From the NCBI GenBank assembly GCA_014323925.1, contig JACONC010000004.1, positions 64,001-115,156 on the forward strand: a stretch of 51,156 nucleotides of DNA, written 5' to 3'. Made by a program: the position numbers and the translations under genes. The notes beneath the pieces are model-generated. The model was given only the letters and a program-made list of their open reading frames with translations. It made no database searches and was not told the DNA's origin. The DNA comes from Chromatiales bacterium (lineage in GTDB: Bacteria > Pseudomonadota > Gammaproteobacteria > Poriferisulfidales > Oxydemutatoraceae). The stretch's first letter is position 1; each line of letters starts with the position of its first letter. Of the stretch, positions 37,141 to 46,135 are shown piece after piece.

Positions 37141-38589
37141 TTAGCCTTGTTTTCTTAAGCACGCTTTGAATAATTTAGTTAGCTGCGCAGGATTTGCTTT
37201 GCCTTTGCTGATTTTCATAGCCAGCCCGATAAAATAAGAGAGTACTTTTTCTTTGCCGGCAAGATATTGCTCCACTTGTTGTGGATTATTTTTAATGATC
37301 TCATCAACGATACCATTGAGCCAGGCATCATCGTTAATCTGCTCTAAGCCTAATGCTTCTATCACTTCGTCAGCTGAGCATTTTTGTTGCCACATTTTTT
37401 CCAGTGCGATCTTAGCATTATTTATCGATATAGTTTGTGCGTCTATTTTATCAATCAGCCCGCATAAACTCTTGGCTGATAAGGGCGCATCTGCTATCGT
37501 CAGTTTGTCTCGATTTAGCAATGCAGCGAGTTGCGTGGTAATCAAATTAGCGATGAATTTAGGCGTTGCCGAAGATCTACGCACACATTCTTCAAAGTAT
37601 TCAGCCATTTCTTTGCTTTTAGTCAGTTGCTCAGCAACTTCTTTCGTCAATCTATAGTCAACAATGAATCGCTTAGATCTATTGTGTTTTAGTTCCGGTA
37701 AGCAATTGCGCACCTTGTCAATCCAGGCTTGGGTCACTCGCACCGGCAATAAATCAGGTTCTGGAAAATAACGATAATCTTCGGCTTCTTCCTTGCTGCG
37801 TAATACCCGTGTCTCATCGGCATCGGCGTCGTATAAGCGGGTTTCTTGCACCACCTTTTGGCCACTCTCTAGTGCTTCAATTTGACGGTCAATTTCGTAG
37901 AGTATCGCTTTTTCTATAAAACGAAATGAGTTTAAGTTCTTCGTCTCAGTGCGCACACCTAGCTTATCGTCTCCTTTTCTTCGTACTGACACATTGGCAT
38001 CACAACGCAACGAACCTTCCTGCATATTGCCATCACAAATATCCAAATAGCAACCTATAGCGTGTATCTGCTTCATATAAGCAACTGCTTCGGTGGCACT
38101 TTCCATCACTGGTTTTGAAACTATTTCTATCAATGCGGTGCCAGCACGGTTAAGGTCGACATAACTACTTTTGCGATGTGCATCGTGGATTAATTTACCA
38201 GCATCTTCCTCTAAGTGCGCTCGTTCCAATGCGATATAGCGTATCGTGCCGTCAGCCGATTCTATAGGTATGCGCCCACCTGAGACTATCGGGTTTTCGT
38301 ATTGACTGATTTGGTAACCTTTAGGCAGATCAGGATAAAAATAATTCTTACGCGCAAATACGCTATACTCTGCTATCTTGCCTTCAACCGCTAGTCCGAA
38401 GGCAATTGCCATACCAATTGCTCTCTCGTTGACAACCGGCAAAATCCCGGGTAATGCTGCATCAATCATACAGCTACGCGTATTCGCTTTGCCACCGTAG
38501 CCTACCTGTGCGCCAGAAAATAGCTTGCTCGAGGTACTGAGCTGCATGTGTATCTCCAGTCCGATAGTGGCTTGCCAGTGTTGAGTCAT
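37141..38589 (-). CDS. gatB: Asp-tRNA(Asn)/Glu-tRNA(Gln) amidotransferase subunit B
   Basis: tRNA-binding kinase subunit that activates misacylated Glu- or Asp-tRNA before amidation. The 482-residue protein starts with [42 protein letters not shown] and the [13 protein letters not shown] loop are conserved, and the GatB/YqeY tail domain is at the C-terminus. It overlaps gatA by 4 bp. Confidence 0.97.
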   Translation of the reverse strand: MTQHWQATIGLEIHMQLSTSSKLFSGAQVGYGGKANTRSCMIDAALPGILPVVNERAIGMAIAFGLAVEGKIAEYSVFARKNYFYPDLPKGYQISQYENPIVSGGRIPIESADGTIRYIALERAHLEEDAGKLIHDAHRKSSYVDLNRAGTALIEIVSKPVMESATEAVAYMKQIHAIGCYLDICDGNMQEGSLRCDANVSVRRKGDDKLGVRTETKNLNSFRFIEKAILYEIDRQIEALESGQKVVQETRLYDADADETRVLRSKEEAEDYRYFPEPDLLPVRVTQAWIDKVRNCLPELKHNRSKRFIVDYRLTKEVAEQLTKSKEMAEYFEECVRRSSATPKFIANLITTQLAALLNRDKLTIADAPLSAKSLCGLIDKIDAQTISINNAKIALEKMWQQKCSADEVIEALGLEQINDDAWLNGIVDEIIKNNPQQVEQYLAGKEKVLSYFIGLAMKISKGKANPAQLTKLFKACLRKQG

Positions 38590-40043
38590 GTGCGCGTGTA
38601 TTTCTCTGGCATTGCGTTATGCCAGTTGGTTTGCTGCTGGTAGCGATGTGCTAACTTAAATATAGTACTCTCGTCGAAATGACGGCCGATCAGCTGTATG
38701 CCCATTGGTTTATTGTTGTCGAAACCAGAAGGCAGAGCTATCGCCGGCAAGCCGGCTAGATTTACTGCCACCGTGTATATATCGGATAGATACATAGTAA
38801 CTGGATCGGATATTTTTTCTCCTATCTTGAACGCAGTGGTCGGCGATACTGGGGCAATCAACACATCTACCTTTTCTAGTGCTTTGGCGAAATCATCTCT
38901 GATTAAACGGCGTACTTTTTGTGCCTTTAAGTAATATGCGTCGTAATAACCGGCCGATAATACATAGGTGCCGATTAAAATGCGCCGTTTGGTTTCAGTG
39001 CCGAAACCTTCGGCGCGCGAACGAGTATACATATCTGATAGGTCTTGTGCATCTTCGCATCTATAACCATAGCGCACGCCGTCGTAGCGCGCAAGATTAG
39101 ACGAACATTCGGCAGACGCAATAATATAGTAGGCAGCCACCGCATAATCCAACGCCGGTAGGCTCAGATCAACGATACTGCAACCAAGGTCTTTGAACAC
39201 CGCTATCGCCTGTGTAACATTGTCGGCTATTTGCGGTGCTAACTGAGTAGATAGATATTCTTGCGCTACGCCGATGCGCAATGTTTTAATGTCATCACCT
39301 AGCCCTGCCAAATAGTCAGGCACTGGTCGTGAAGCACTGGTTGAGTCCTTTTCATCAAACCCAGCAATTGCCCTTAATAATAATGCGCAATCCTCAGCAT
39401 TACGCGCCAGCACACCACCTTGATCTAAACTAGAAGCATAAGCGACCATGCCGTGGCGCGACACTCTGCCGTAGGTTGGTTTGATGCCAGTGATACCGCA
39501 AAAAGCTGCCGGTTGTCTAATCGAGCCACCGGTATCAGTTGCAGTAGCACATGGCGCTAGACCAGCGGCAACCGCAGCTGCCGAACCACCTGAGGATCCT
39601 CCCGGCACACAGTTCTCTTGCCATGGATTGCGCACTGCCCCGTAGAAGCTAGTTTCACTGGATGAGCCCATTGCAAACTCGTCCATATTAGTTTTCCCCA
39701 GCATTGGCATATGACACTGTTTTAATTTGGTAGTCACAGTCGCATCATAAGGCGCAATGAAATTATCTAAAATCTTAGAGGCACAACTGGTACGCACTCC
39801 GTGCGTACAGAATAAATCTTTATGCGCAAACGGTATGCCACTAAGCGGACGGCTTTGGTCATAGGATTGTTTATCAGCTTGTGTAGCAGTGCGCAACGCA
39901 TCATCGGCAGTTACGGTAATAAATGCATTTAACGATGTATTATGATGTTCTATGCGCTCGAGGAAAAAACGCGTCAATTCAACACTTGAAAAATCACCCT
40001 TGCGCAAGCCTTTTGCGAGTTCGCTTAATGAATAGCCGAGCAT
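38586..40043 (-). CDS. gatA: Asp-tRNA(Asn)/Glu-tRNA(Gln) amidotransferase subunit A
   Basis: Glutaminase subunit of the amidase signature family, 485 residues. The Ser-cisSer-Lys triad is visible: Lys in IPFAHKDLF, and the serines in [16 protein letters not shown] and [15 protein letters not shown]. It follows gatC by 8 bp and overlaps gatB. Their presence suggests that Gln-tRNA and/or Asn-tRNA is made by the indirect route. Confidence 0.97.
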   Translation of the reverse strand: MLGYSLSELAKGLRKGDFSSVELTRFFLERIEHHNTSLNAFITVTADDALRTATQADKQSYDQSRPLSGIPFAHKDLFCTHGVRTSCASKILDNFIAPYDATVTTKLKQCHMPMLGKTNMDEFAMGSSSETSFYGAVRNPWQENCVPGGSSGGSAAAVAAGLAPCATATDTGGSIRQPAAFCGITGIKPTYGRVSRHGMVAYASSLDQGGVLARNAEDCALLLRAIAGFDEKDSTSASRPVPDYLAGLGDDIKTLRIGVAQEYLSTQLAPQIADNVTQAIAVFKDLGCSIVDLSLPALDYAVAAYYIIASAECSSNLARYDGVRYGYRCEDAQDLSDMYTRSRAEGFGTETKRRILIGTYVLSAGYYDAYYLKAQKVRRLIRDDFAKALEKVDVLIAPVSPTTAFKIGEKISDPVTMYLSDIYTVAVNLAGLPAIALPSGFDNNKPMGIQLIGRHFDESTIFKLAHRYQQQTNWHNAMPEKYTRT

Positions 40044-40051
40044 CGAGTAGC

Positions 40052-40333
40052 TTAGTCTAATACTTTAGGGACGATATAGAAATTGTCGTGCGATTCAGGG
40101 GCAATTTTTTGTAGTCGAGCGGATTCATCGACCTCGTCCACTATATCTAAACGCATCCTTTGATACATATCCAAAGGATGCGAAAGTGGTTCTATGTCTT
40201 CTATGTCGGCAGTATTTAAATGCTCTACAAAATTCAATATCTCATTTAGAGAGTTTTTCAGAGCCTCTTGTTCTCCTTCGACAATCTGCAAGCGTGCTAG
40301 CTGAGCCAATTTTTTAAAATCTTGATTATCCAT
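40052..40333 (-). CDS. gatC: Asp-tRNA(Asn)/Glu-tRNA(Gln) amidotransferase subunit C
   Basis: Small 93-residue clamp that holds GatA and GatB together. [34 protein letters not shown] and the C-terminal FYIVPKVLD are the usual family segments. First gene of gatCAB. A TATAAT (complement of 40341-40346) is only 7 bp before the ATG, so the transcript may have almost no leader. Confidence 0.95.
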   Translation of the reverse strand: MDNQDFKKLAQLARLQIVEGEQEALKNSLNEILNFVEHLNTADIEDIEPLSHPLDMYQRMRLDIVDEVDESARLQKIAPESHDNFYIVPKVLD

Positions 40334-40340
40334 ACTGCCT

Positions 40341-40346
40341 ATTATA
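40341..40346 (-). promoter_or_regulatory. Possible -10 element of gatCAB
   Basis: Perfect TATAAT on the minus strand, 7 bp upstream of the gatC ATG. A start point about 7 nt further on would fall at or next to the ATG. The -35 region is weak. Confidence 0.3.
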
Positions 40347-40416
40347 AGGGCACTTCCAAATCAGACATATCGAATACTGAACGCATGGTATGCCGTTGGG
40401 TTTATTTTTAGCGGCA

Positions 40417-40980
40417 TTACAATACACTCTGCTTGACATTCTGCTTGATAAGCCGCCATGCTTTTAATTTTTCAGCTAAACTAAAGGTTGCATTGGCTGG
40501 GCTAGTGGAAGGCAACCGAGTATAGTTCAGCTTTATATTAGCAGATAGTGTGGGCAATACATATTTACCGTAGATCTGTTCGGCTTTGGTGCCATTAAAA
40601 AATACTGAGTGGATGGCACTATGATGTTTGAAAAAAGCATTAAAGTTATTCGTTTTTATACTCTTTTCCAATATATCAGCGTCCAAACTGCCGTGTCGCC
40701 GGCAACCGTCTATGACATCCCACAATGCGATACGGTAGCCAATTAATATGCGACATCTCTGGGCATAACAAAGATTTTTATCAATACCGAACAACGCATC
40801 CATAATCATCCAAAAATGATTGCGTGGATGCGCATAGTAGCGTTGTACACTCAGCGATGTGACACTCGGCATAGAACCAAGTATCAATACTTCAGCGTCG
40901 TTGGATGCAATAGGCGGGAAAGCTTTTAATTGGGCTACTTGAGTGTCAGCCGTGCCGTCATCGCCGTTACATCTAGCCAT
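40417..40980 (-). CDS. DNA-deoxyinosine glycosylase (uracil-DNA glycosylase superfamily)
   Basis: A 187-residue base-excision enzyme of the hypoxanthine/MUG-like branch of the UDG superfamily. The first motif is LILGSMPSVTS. YAHPRNHFWMIMDALFG is the characteristic second segment, and VFFNGTKAEQIYGKY and LPSTSPAN form the late motifs. It removes deaminated bases, mainly hypoxanthine, from DNA. Same strand as gatCAB, 83 bp upstream of it on that strand. Confidence 0.88.
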   Translation of the reverse strand: MARCNGDDGTADTQVAQLKAFPPIASNDAEVLILGSMPSVTSLSVQRYYAHPRNHFWMIMDALFGIDKNLCYAQRCRILIGYRIALWDVIDGCRRHGSLDADILEKSIKTNNFNAFFKHHSAIHSVFFNGTKAEQIYGKYVLPTLSANIKLNYTRLPSTSPANATFSLAEKLKAWRLIKQNVKQSVL

Positions 40981-41032
40981 CCTTTACGCATAAAAGAATA
41001 GCAAATCATAAACTGTCGGTGAATCATGGCGA

Positions 41033-41068
41033 AAAGCACCCGATAAACAAAAAGTTATCGGGAGCTTT
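41033..41068 (-). terminator. Terminator of the fae unit
   Basis: Arms 41033-41046 and 41055-41068 pair over about 14 bp with one mismatch. The minus-strand product ends in GCTTTTC. It lies 24 bp past the fae stop codon and marks the 3' end of the ATP-grasp, CitG-like and fae unit. Confidence 0.6.
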
Positions 41069-41091
41069 CGTCATATTCTCTGCGACTAATT

Positions 41092-41616
41092 TTAGAAGCC
41101 TTTGAACGGGTGTTCGGCACTATCCTTTTGTGCCGTAGCTTCCGCTACAGTCGGCTTGCCGGCAATCGCATTTTCTATTGCCAACTTAACCGCTTTATGG
41201 TTGTTTTCATAGATTGCCTCGTCGCTTTCAGCTTGCCAGTGTATGAAAACACCGACGCAAAGATAGACATCATCAGCCTCATCTTGTGGGATGGTGCCAT
41301 CGGCGACACAATCTTGGACAGCTTTGGCAACGGCTGCCTGAGCGGGACCGAACATTTGCACGGCTTGCTTTTGCCCTTTAATAGTGACTTTATTAAACAT
41401 CATCGTATTGGGCTTACAAGGTAAATTAGGTGCAATCACCGCCAACAGAGAGGTAAAACCATCTTTATTGTTAACTAAACCATTGCAGAAAGCTGTTTCT
41501 ACAGCGGAATTGCGGGGGCCGATCAGTAAGTCTATATGGGCAATCTCAGCCATCGTCCCAGACGGATCATTATCGTTCACTAAAGCTTCGCCTACCATTA
41601 CTTTATTAATTTTCAT
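41092..41616 (-). CDS. fae: Formaldehyde-activating enzyme
   Basis: Condenses formaldehyde with tetrahydromethanopterin to methylene-H4MPT, the entry step of the H4MPT formaldehyde oxidation pathway. The start at 41616 follows AGGAGAG by 8 bp; upstream codons in frame are not conserved. The 174 residues show KVMVGEALV, then [10 protein letters not shown] with the catalytic His at about 27, TKVTIKG-like [20 protein letters not shown] and the C-terminal [18 protein letters not shown] ten-residue insertion ([10 protein letters not shown]) precedes the His compared with the short Methylobacterium form. It lies 30 bp after the CitG-like gene. Confidence 0.95.
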   Translation of the reverse strand: MKINKVMVGEALVNDNDPSGTMAEIAHIDLLIGPRNSAVETAFCNGLVNNKDGFTSLLAVIAPNLPCKPNTMMFNKVTIKGQKQAVQMFGPAQAAVAKAVQDCVADGTIPQDEADDVYLCVGVFIHWQAESDEAIYENNHKAVKLAIENAIAGKPTVAEATAQKDSAEHPFKGF

Positions 41617-41646
41617 TGACTTTTCTCTCCTTATCGTCAAGTTTGA

Positions 41647-42486
41647 TTATTCCAGTGCGACTAAAAAGATAGTCGCTACAGTCAAATCTGCCGTTGTTCC
41701 TGGGTTGATATCTCTATCCTTTAACTTGCGGTCAAGCTCAAGTAACCGAATATCTAAGCGCTCAGGTTTATCACCGCAGCAGTATTTTTCATATAATGCA
41801 GAGGCAAGATCGCATACTTCTTGTGCGGCTGCTTCCCCCCGCTTGCGTATGATTAAACTGTCTGGATACGATGCGAGCAATTTCATGTATAAACCGCTCA
41901 CAGAAAAATGATTATAACCCCATTTAGAATAAAATTCAAGTAGCGCGAGGCGAGCATCATCAAATATATCTTGGTAATTATTGGCATATTGAGCAGCGAT
42001 TAGATCTCGCCGATGGGCTAATTTCATCGCTTCCAGTAAAGAAATATCAGGATGGGTGCTGATATCGGCTTCAGCAACCTGCCCCAATCCGCCAGCTTCG
42101 GCAAGGCGAATTGCCGTATACACACGGCGGGCATCATCAACCGTAGTATTTGCTAGCACTTGCTGTAAAGACTGTCTGATAGATTGCTTGTTATTAAGGT
42201 AAACCGCTTGTATCAGCGGTGCACATAACAAAATAATGCCAAGATTAGTATTCATAGAGACTACTTTACGGGTCTCTTTCACGGCACAGAGTATGCGCTC
42301 ACCTAAGCTGCTATGAGGAGCACAGATAGCCGCCGCACAAGCCATCGCACTGTTTATAAAGTCATCGGCGTGCATTTGACGACCTCCGCAATGGATACTG
42401 ATATTGCCCGGCTTAATCGCCTCTACATCTGCCCGACACGCCGATTTGAATAGCTTTTCTAAATGTTTTGTTTGGTCAGATAGCAC
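41647..42486 (-). CDS. CitG-like (triphosphoribosyl-dephospho-CoA synthase family) protein of the H4MPT gene set
   Basis: A 279-residue member of the CitG/MdcB superfamily. The family start ACRADVEAIKPGNIS is at about 16-30. NTNLGIILLCAPL, DARRVYTAIRLAEAGGLGQV and the late DRDINPGTTADLTVATIFL are characteristic. Related genes recur in the archaeal-type C1 gene clusters of methylotrophs and are thought to act in methanopterin-type cofactor synthesis, not in citrate lyase. It overlaps the ATP-grasp gene by 11 bp and precedes fae. The reaction is not known to me. Confidence 0.8.
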   Translation of the reverse strand: MLSDQTKHLEKLFKSACRADVEAIKPGNISIHCGGRQMHADDFINSAMACAAAICAPHSSLGERILCAVKETRKVVSMNTNLGIILLCAPLIQAVYLNNKQSIRQSLQQVLANTTVDDARRVYTAIRLAEAGGLGQVAEADISTHPDISLLEAMKLAHRRDLIAAQYANNYQDIFDDARLALLEFYSKWGYNHFSVSGLYMKLLASYPDSLIIRKRGEAAAQEVCDLASALYEKYCCGDKPERLDIRLLELDRKLKDRDINPGTTADLTVATIFLVALE

Positions 42487-43375
42487 TGCAGTAACGGGTT
42501 GCCATAAAATAATCCACTAAATACTCGGCAATATTCACCGAACTTATTTCTTGTAAAGACTTCCATGATGGAATACTATTTATTTCAATAACTTGCAGTA
42601 TATTATTAATGTCATACATAAGATCTACTCCAGCGTAAAACAATCCTACACTACGCACGGCTTTAATCGCCAGCTTTGCCATTTCATCACTGACTGCCGT
42701 ATAGCGACATTCAGCACCTAGTGCCGCATTGTGTAGCCAATCTTTCCCGTATCGCTGCATCGCAGAGACAATCTGGTCACCGACGACAAAAACCCGCCAA
42801 TCATGTGGCTGAGTGCTTTTTACAAATTGCTGTAGGTAGTAAACTCTCGGCTGCTCACTCTCGGCTTCAGGCAATTGCGAAATATCGCTGATAAGCTGTA
42901 TATCCTTACCTTGAGAACCGAATATTGGTTTTAGCACAACAGCTTGATGCTCAGCAATGAGTCGAGCGCTAATTTCACAGGCCTTTTGGTAATCTACTGT
43001 CACCCAAGTCGGTGGTGTGTTAATCCCAGCATTTTTTAGTAAAAAACTCGTCATCGCCTTATCCACACTACGCTCTATCATAGACGCATTGTTATAAACA
43101 TGCACACCGAGTCGCTCTAGACCGTGCAGTATATCTAAATAAAAAACCACATTCTCCAATGAACCACCAGGCACACCTCTAACAAAGGCACCGTCGGGCT
43201 TATGCTTGGTAAAACCAGGTAGCCTTATGTTTGGCTGGTCTTCGGTGGAAATTATGCAATCGGCTAACGAGACTATGCTAGTTTTAGCTTGGTGTGCATC
43301 AAAGGCTGCCTGTAGTTGTTGGCAATGCCAGCCGCAAGTATCGCTGATTAGAGCAATTTCTAAAGACTCTTTCAT
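42476..43375 (-). CDS. RimK-like ATP-grasp ligase of the H4MPT gene set
   Basis: An ATP-grasp carboxylate-amine ligase of about 299 residues. The ATG at 43375 (MKESLEIALISD) fits the family; a longer frame to 43477 adds 34 unlike residues. YNNASMIERSVDKAMTSFLL, VLKPIFGSQGKDIQLI (ATP-binding loop), YYLQQFV, DWRVFVVGDQIV and VIEINSIPSWKSLQ (Mg ligands) give the fold. RimK-like ligases add glutamate to tetrahydromethanopterin-type cofactors (MptN/Orf17 class), which fits the link to fae. First gene of the three-gene unit. Confidence 0.82.
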   Translation of the reverse strand: MKESLEIALISDTCGWHCQQLQAAFDAHQAKTSIVSLADCIISTEDQPNIRLPGFTKHKPDGAFVRGVPGGSLENVVFYLDILHGLERLGVHVYNNASMIERSVDKAMTSFLLKNAGINTPPTWVTVDYQKACEISARLIAEHQAVVLKPIFGSQGKDIQLISDISQLPEAESEQPRVYYLQQFVKSTQPHDWRVFVVGDQIVSAMQRYGKDWLHNAALGAECRYTAVSDEMAKLAIKAVRSVGLFYAGVDLMYDINNILQVIEINSIPSWKSLQEISSVNIAEYLVDYFMATRYCSAI

Positions 43376-43780
43376 TGCGCAAAGAAAATAGCGTAAGCCA
43401 AAGCTATGACTGGAGTAAACATACCGTCTATTTTGTTTGTACTGGTGATCAAAATCTCTATACGATGTACGATGCACTTGTAAAAGTGCCGACCAAAACT
43501 TTGCTCCAAAACTTTGCTCTTAGGGCTTATCAGGCAAGGTTGTCAATAAAGACAGTCGTTATGCACTTAATAAATCGCGTTCTGGTCATACGCCTAGGTA
43601 ATTTTAGCATATCGCCAAACGATATTGCGGCAAACCCTAAAGCTGAGGACTAGAAAGTTTTGTTATCGCTTACAGTGAGATAGTTGCTGTAGCGCAAGCT
43701 ATGGGCTTCGGTTTTTAGGATGCGATGGCGTCATTGCGATTGACTACAACATTATCAAAGATATTTAATAAGTCCGACCA
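43376..43780. other. Gene-free stretch with decayed coding look
   Basis: About 400 bp upstream of the ATP-grasp gene. A 92-codon plus-strand frame (43375-43653) has no recognisable family. A 13-bp tandem duplication (CAAAACTTTGCTC, 43495-43520) lies inside. Near 43700-43770 the plus strand reads LGCDGVIAIDYNIIKDI before a stop, which looks like a leftover of a real protein. I see no intact gene. Confidence 0.35.
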
Positions 43781-43920
43781 CCGCAAGACCAGCACCAGCT
43801 ACCCATACAATCGTACGGATGTTTGTGCGATGTATCTCTGCTTTAATGTCTGCTATAGCTACTTTTCTCTGCTGCTGGAGAGAAAGGGGAAATGAACACT
43901 GCGGGCTGGTAATCACTCAA
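43770..43920 (-). pseudogene. C-terminal fragment of a DUF1640-like gene
   Basis: The minus strand reads LQQQRKVAIADIKAEIHR then NIRTIVWVAGAGLAVVGLI and a stop. This is the end of a coiled-coil plus C-terminal membrane-helix protein of the CCDC90/DUF1640 kind. It has no start and is fused in sequence to the next truncated copy. Its first 87 bp (43834-43920) are a near-identical direct repeat of 44408-44495. Confidence 0.6.
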
Positions 43921-44072
43921 TTTAAAAACCTTATCATCAATCCGACCGCAGCGATGATTATTCCAGTATTTATTGCAACAACTGCATATATTAGTTTCGT
44001 TAGCCTGGTCTCTAGGCTTGCTAAATCTGCTTTAGTTACCATATCCTTTGATTTCGCAATATCAGCAATCAC
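43921..44072 (-). pseudogene. 5'-truncated third copy of the DUF1640-like gene
   Basis: Directly after the stop of the intact copy the same frame continues VIADIAKSKDMVTKADLASL and ends in a membrane helix IIIAAVGLMIRFLN and a stop. It aligns with residues from about 26 onward of the intact gene, so the first 25 codons are missing. The junction suggests unequal recombination between tandem copies. Confidence 0.65.
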
Positions 44073-44330
44073 TTAATTTAAAAACCTTATCGTTAATCCG
44101 ACCGCAGCTATATTCACTACGATTATTACTACAGCAGCCATATACATTTGTTTTACTAGTCTCATTTCTAGCTTTAACAAGTCCGATTTTAACTCCGACT
44201 TTACCTCCGTTATATCCTTTTTAGTCGCCACATCCCTTGAGCTCGCAATATCAGCAACCGCTTCCTTTACTGCGTCATCAGATACATTAGGTATCTGTTT
44301 CAATAAATTATATAAAGCTATTTCGGACAT
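44073..44330 (-). CDS. Small coiled-coil protein with C-terminal membrane anchor (CCDC90/DUF1640-like), copy B
   Basis: An 85-residue protein. MSEIALYNLLKQIPNVSDDA is followed by a charged helix with the heptad-like DITEVKSELKSDLLKLEMRL and a C-terminal membrane helix (about residues 64-82). Architecture and wording (KKDITEVK...LEMRLVKQM) resemble DUF1640 proteins, whose function in bacteria is unknown. The AAGGAG ribosome site 9 bp before the ATG suggests real expression. It is one of two intact copies in a tandem array with broken copies downstream. Confidence 0.75.
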   Translation of the reverse strand: MSEIALYNLLKQIPNVSDDAVKEAVADIASSRDVATKKDITEVKSELKSDLLKLEMRLVKQMYMAAVVIIVVNIAAVGLTIRFLN

Positions 44331-44495
44331 CTATATTTACTCCTTATGCTTATAGATAAGTTGTATCATAACCTTTTCAAGTCAGTTTTAGATAGTTTAT
44401 TCCTTATATCTCTGCTTTAATGTCCGCTATAGCTACTTTTCTCTGCTGCTGTAAAGACAGAGGAAATGAACACTGCGCACTGGTAATCACTCAAC

Positions 44496-44732
44496 TTAAA
44501 GTATCACTAACCCAACCGTAGCTATATTCACTAAGATTATTATTCCAGCAACCAGATACATTTGTTTCACTAGTCTAATTTCTAGCTTTAACAAATCCAA
44601 CTTTACCTCCGTTATATCCTGTTTAGTTGCCACATCCTTTGAGCTCGCAATATCAGCAACCGCTTCCTTTATTGCGTCATCAGACACATTAGGTATCCGT
44701 TTCAATAAATTGTATAAAGCTATTTTGGACAT
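44496..44732 (-). CDS. Small coiled-coil protein with C-terminal membrane anchor (CCDC90/DUF1640-like), copy A
   Basis: A 78-residue paralogue of the gene at 44073. The start at ATG 44732 gives MSKIALYNLLKRIPNVSDDA. It differs from copy B by loss of four residues (SELK) in the coiled coil and by a shorter tail (LVIL instead of LTIRFLN). Most other changes are conservative, so the copies were under protein-level selection for some time. Its ribosome site is weaker than that of copy B. Confidence 0.72.
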   Translation of the reverse strand: MSKIALYNLLKRIPNVSDDAIKEAVADIASSKDVATKQDITEVKLDLLKLEIRLVKQMYLVAGIIILVNIATVGLVIL

Positions 44733-44779
44733 CCGTATCGGCAATTTAGAAGGCTATAGAGCATCAATGCTTTGTAAAA

Positions 44780-44819
44780 CTGCTATGCACGCGCAAGGTC
44801 TGCTATGCACACGCGAGGT
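44780..44819. repeat. Two tandem 20-bp repeats
   Basis: Two adjacent copies of CTGCTATGCAC(G/A)CGC(A/G)AGGT-type sequence, 18 of 20 bases identical. They lie in the 204-bp gene-free gap between copy A and the radical SAM gene; nothing else is recognised there. Confidence 0.75.
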
Positions 44820-44936
44820 TTTGGTGAGCTTCCTAGCTTGAGGAGTGTTGGCAGTTATTATCATAAAACGCACCCTTGCGGTGGTGTATCCATTAGCTTA
44901 AAGGCAACTTGCTGATATGCTGACCACAGTTCACCG

Positions 44937-46049
44937 TTATTCACTGAATAATGTCAGCTGAGCACTATCTGCCAACGGTGGCTGGAATTGCGAGCAATCC
45001 AATTGTGAGCGTGCAGTGAAGCCTAGTCGCCGATAGGCTACCTTAAAACGCTTAGCAAGCATATCGGCATACCACCCTCGCCCTTTCATGCGAGTCTTAA
45101 AAGATGATTGATAAAGCTCGCCTCCATGGCTATCCCGCAAACGATTCAATATATGCTGCATCCTATCAGGATAATGCTGCTGCAACCATTCCTTAAATAG
45201 TGTTTGTAATTCATGTGGTAAACGCAATAAGATATAGCCAGCGTGTTTAGCGCCAGCATTGCGAGCAGCCGCTAGTATTTTCTCCAGCTGGTGGTCGTTT
45301 AACACGGGTATCATTGGTGCTGCAATAACCCCAGTCGGCACTCCGGCATCAGCCAATGCTTTTATCGTTTTCAATCGCTCGTCAGGAATAGAAGTGCGCG
45401 GTTCGAGGCGACGGGATAACTCACGGTCTATGGTAGTCACTGAAATCCACACATCAACTAGACGCTGTTTAGCCATCTCGGATAATAGATCTAAATCGCG
45501 CCTTATCAAAGTGGATTTGGTAATCAGCGACACCGGATGGCGGCTTTGGTGCAGTATCTCAAGTATCGCACGACTCAACTTTAGTTTTTTTTCGGCAGGC
45601 TGATAAGCGTCGGTATTTGCACCCAACACGATAGGACGGCAACGGTAGCTCTTTTTTGATAGTTCGCCAGTCAGCACCGCAGCCGCATCAGGCTTATAGT
45701 ATATCTGTGTCTCAAAATCCAGACCGGCGGACAAATCCAGATAGCTGTGGCTTGGGCGAGCAAAGCAATAGATACAACCGTGTTCACAACCGCGATATGG
45801 ATTAATAGTGCGATCAAATGTAATATCCGGTGAATTGTTATAGTTGATTAGACTGCGTATTGGTGCCGGGTGCAATACCGTCGGCGGCAATACAGCATCA
45901 GCACCCTCTTGGCAATTAACTTCGTCAGCGCGCCAATCATCGACTACCGCCTCGCTATGTGTTTTTGCAAAGCGAGCGGCTGGCTGGCTTAATGCGCCTC
46001 GCCCACGATAATAATGCAGGCGAACAGCAGGTTGTTTTAGCTCTCCCAT
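44937..46049 (-). CDS. Radical SAM protein, PA0069 / spore-photoproduct-lyase-like family
   Basis: A 370-residue radical SAM enzyme. The cluster motif is CEHGCIYC within NPYRGCEHGCIYCFARPSH, which is typical of the PA0069/Rv2578c family. TKSTLIRRDLDLL, VWISVTTID and RTSIPDERLKTIKALADAGV follow the barrel. The reaction is unknown; the family is widely distributed and is distantly related to spore photoproduct lyase. It lies 86 bp downstream of mtoX on the same strand, separated by a strong hairpin. Confidence 0.88.
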   Translation of the reverse strand: MGELKQPAVRLHYYRGRGALSQPAARFAKTHSEAVVDDWRADEVNCQEGADAVLPPTVLHPAPIRSLINYNNSPDITFDRTINPYRGCEHGCIYCFARPSHSYLDLSAGLDFETQIYYKPDAAAVLTGELSKKSYRCRPIVLGANTDAYQPAEKKLKLSRAILEILHQSRHPVSLITKSTLIRRDLDLLSEMAKQRLVDVWISVTTIDRELSRRLEPRTSIPDERLKTIKALADAGVPTGVIAAPMIPVLNDHQLEKILAAARNAGAKHAGYILLRLPHELQTLFKEWLQQHYPDRMQHILNRLRDSHGGELYQSSFKTRMKGRGWYADMLAKRFKVAYRRLGFTARSQLDCSQFQPPLADSAQLTLFSE

Positions 46050-46072
46050 AGCGGCAGAAAATTAGTAGCAGA

Positions 46073-46099
46073 AGTTCCGCCGCATTGTGCGGCGGAACT
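46073..46099 (-). terminator. Perfect 12-bp GC-rich hairpin after mtoX
   Basis: Arms 46073-46084 and 46088-46099 pair perfectly around a 3-nt loop, 36 bp past the mtoX stop codon. Only a weak T-rich stretch follows (ACTAATTTTCTG), so it may be a leaky terminator or an mRNA 3'-end stabiliser ahead of the radical SAM gene. Confidence 0.5.
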
Positions 46100-46135
46100 C
46101 TCAACTAATAGGAGCATCTATAGGATAATCAATAT

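Larger units (their letters stand above)
43834..44495. repeat. Pair of direct repeats flanking copies B and C
   Basis: 43834-43920 and 44408-44495 are about 90% identical over 87-88 bp and each follows a DUF1640-like copy on the minus strand. They mark a duplicated unit of about 570 bp. Confidence 0.8.

Noticed and set aside
43375-43653. 92-codon plus-strand frame next to the ATP-grasp gene
   Set aside because: No recognisable family; it includes a tandem duplication and probably lies over a promoter region.
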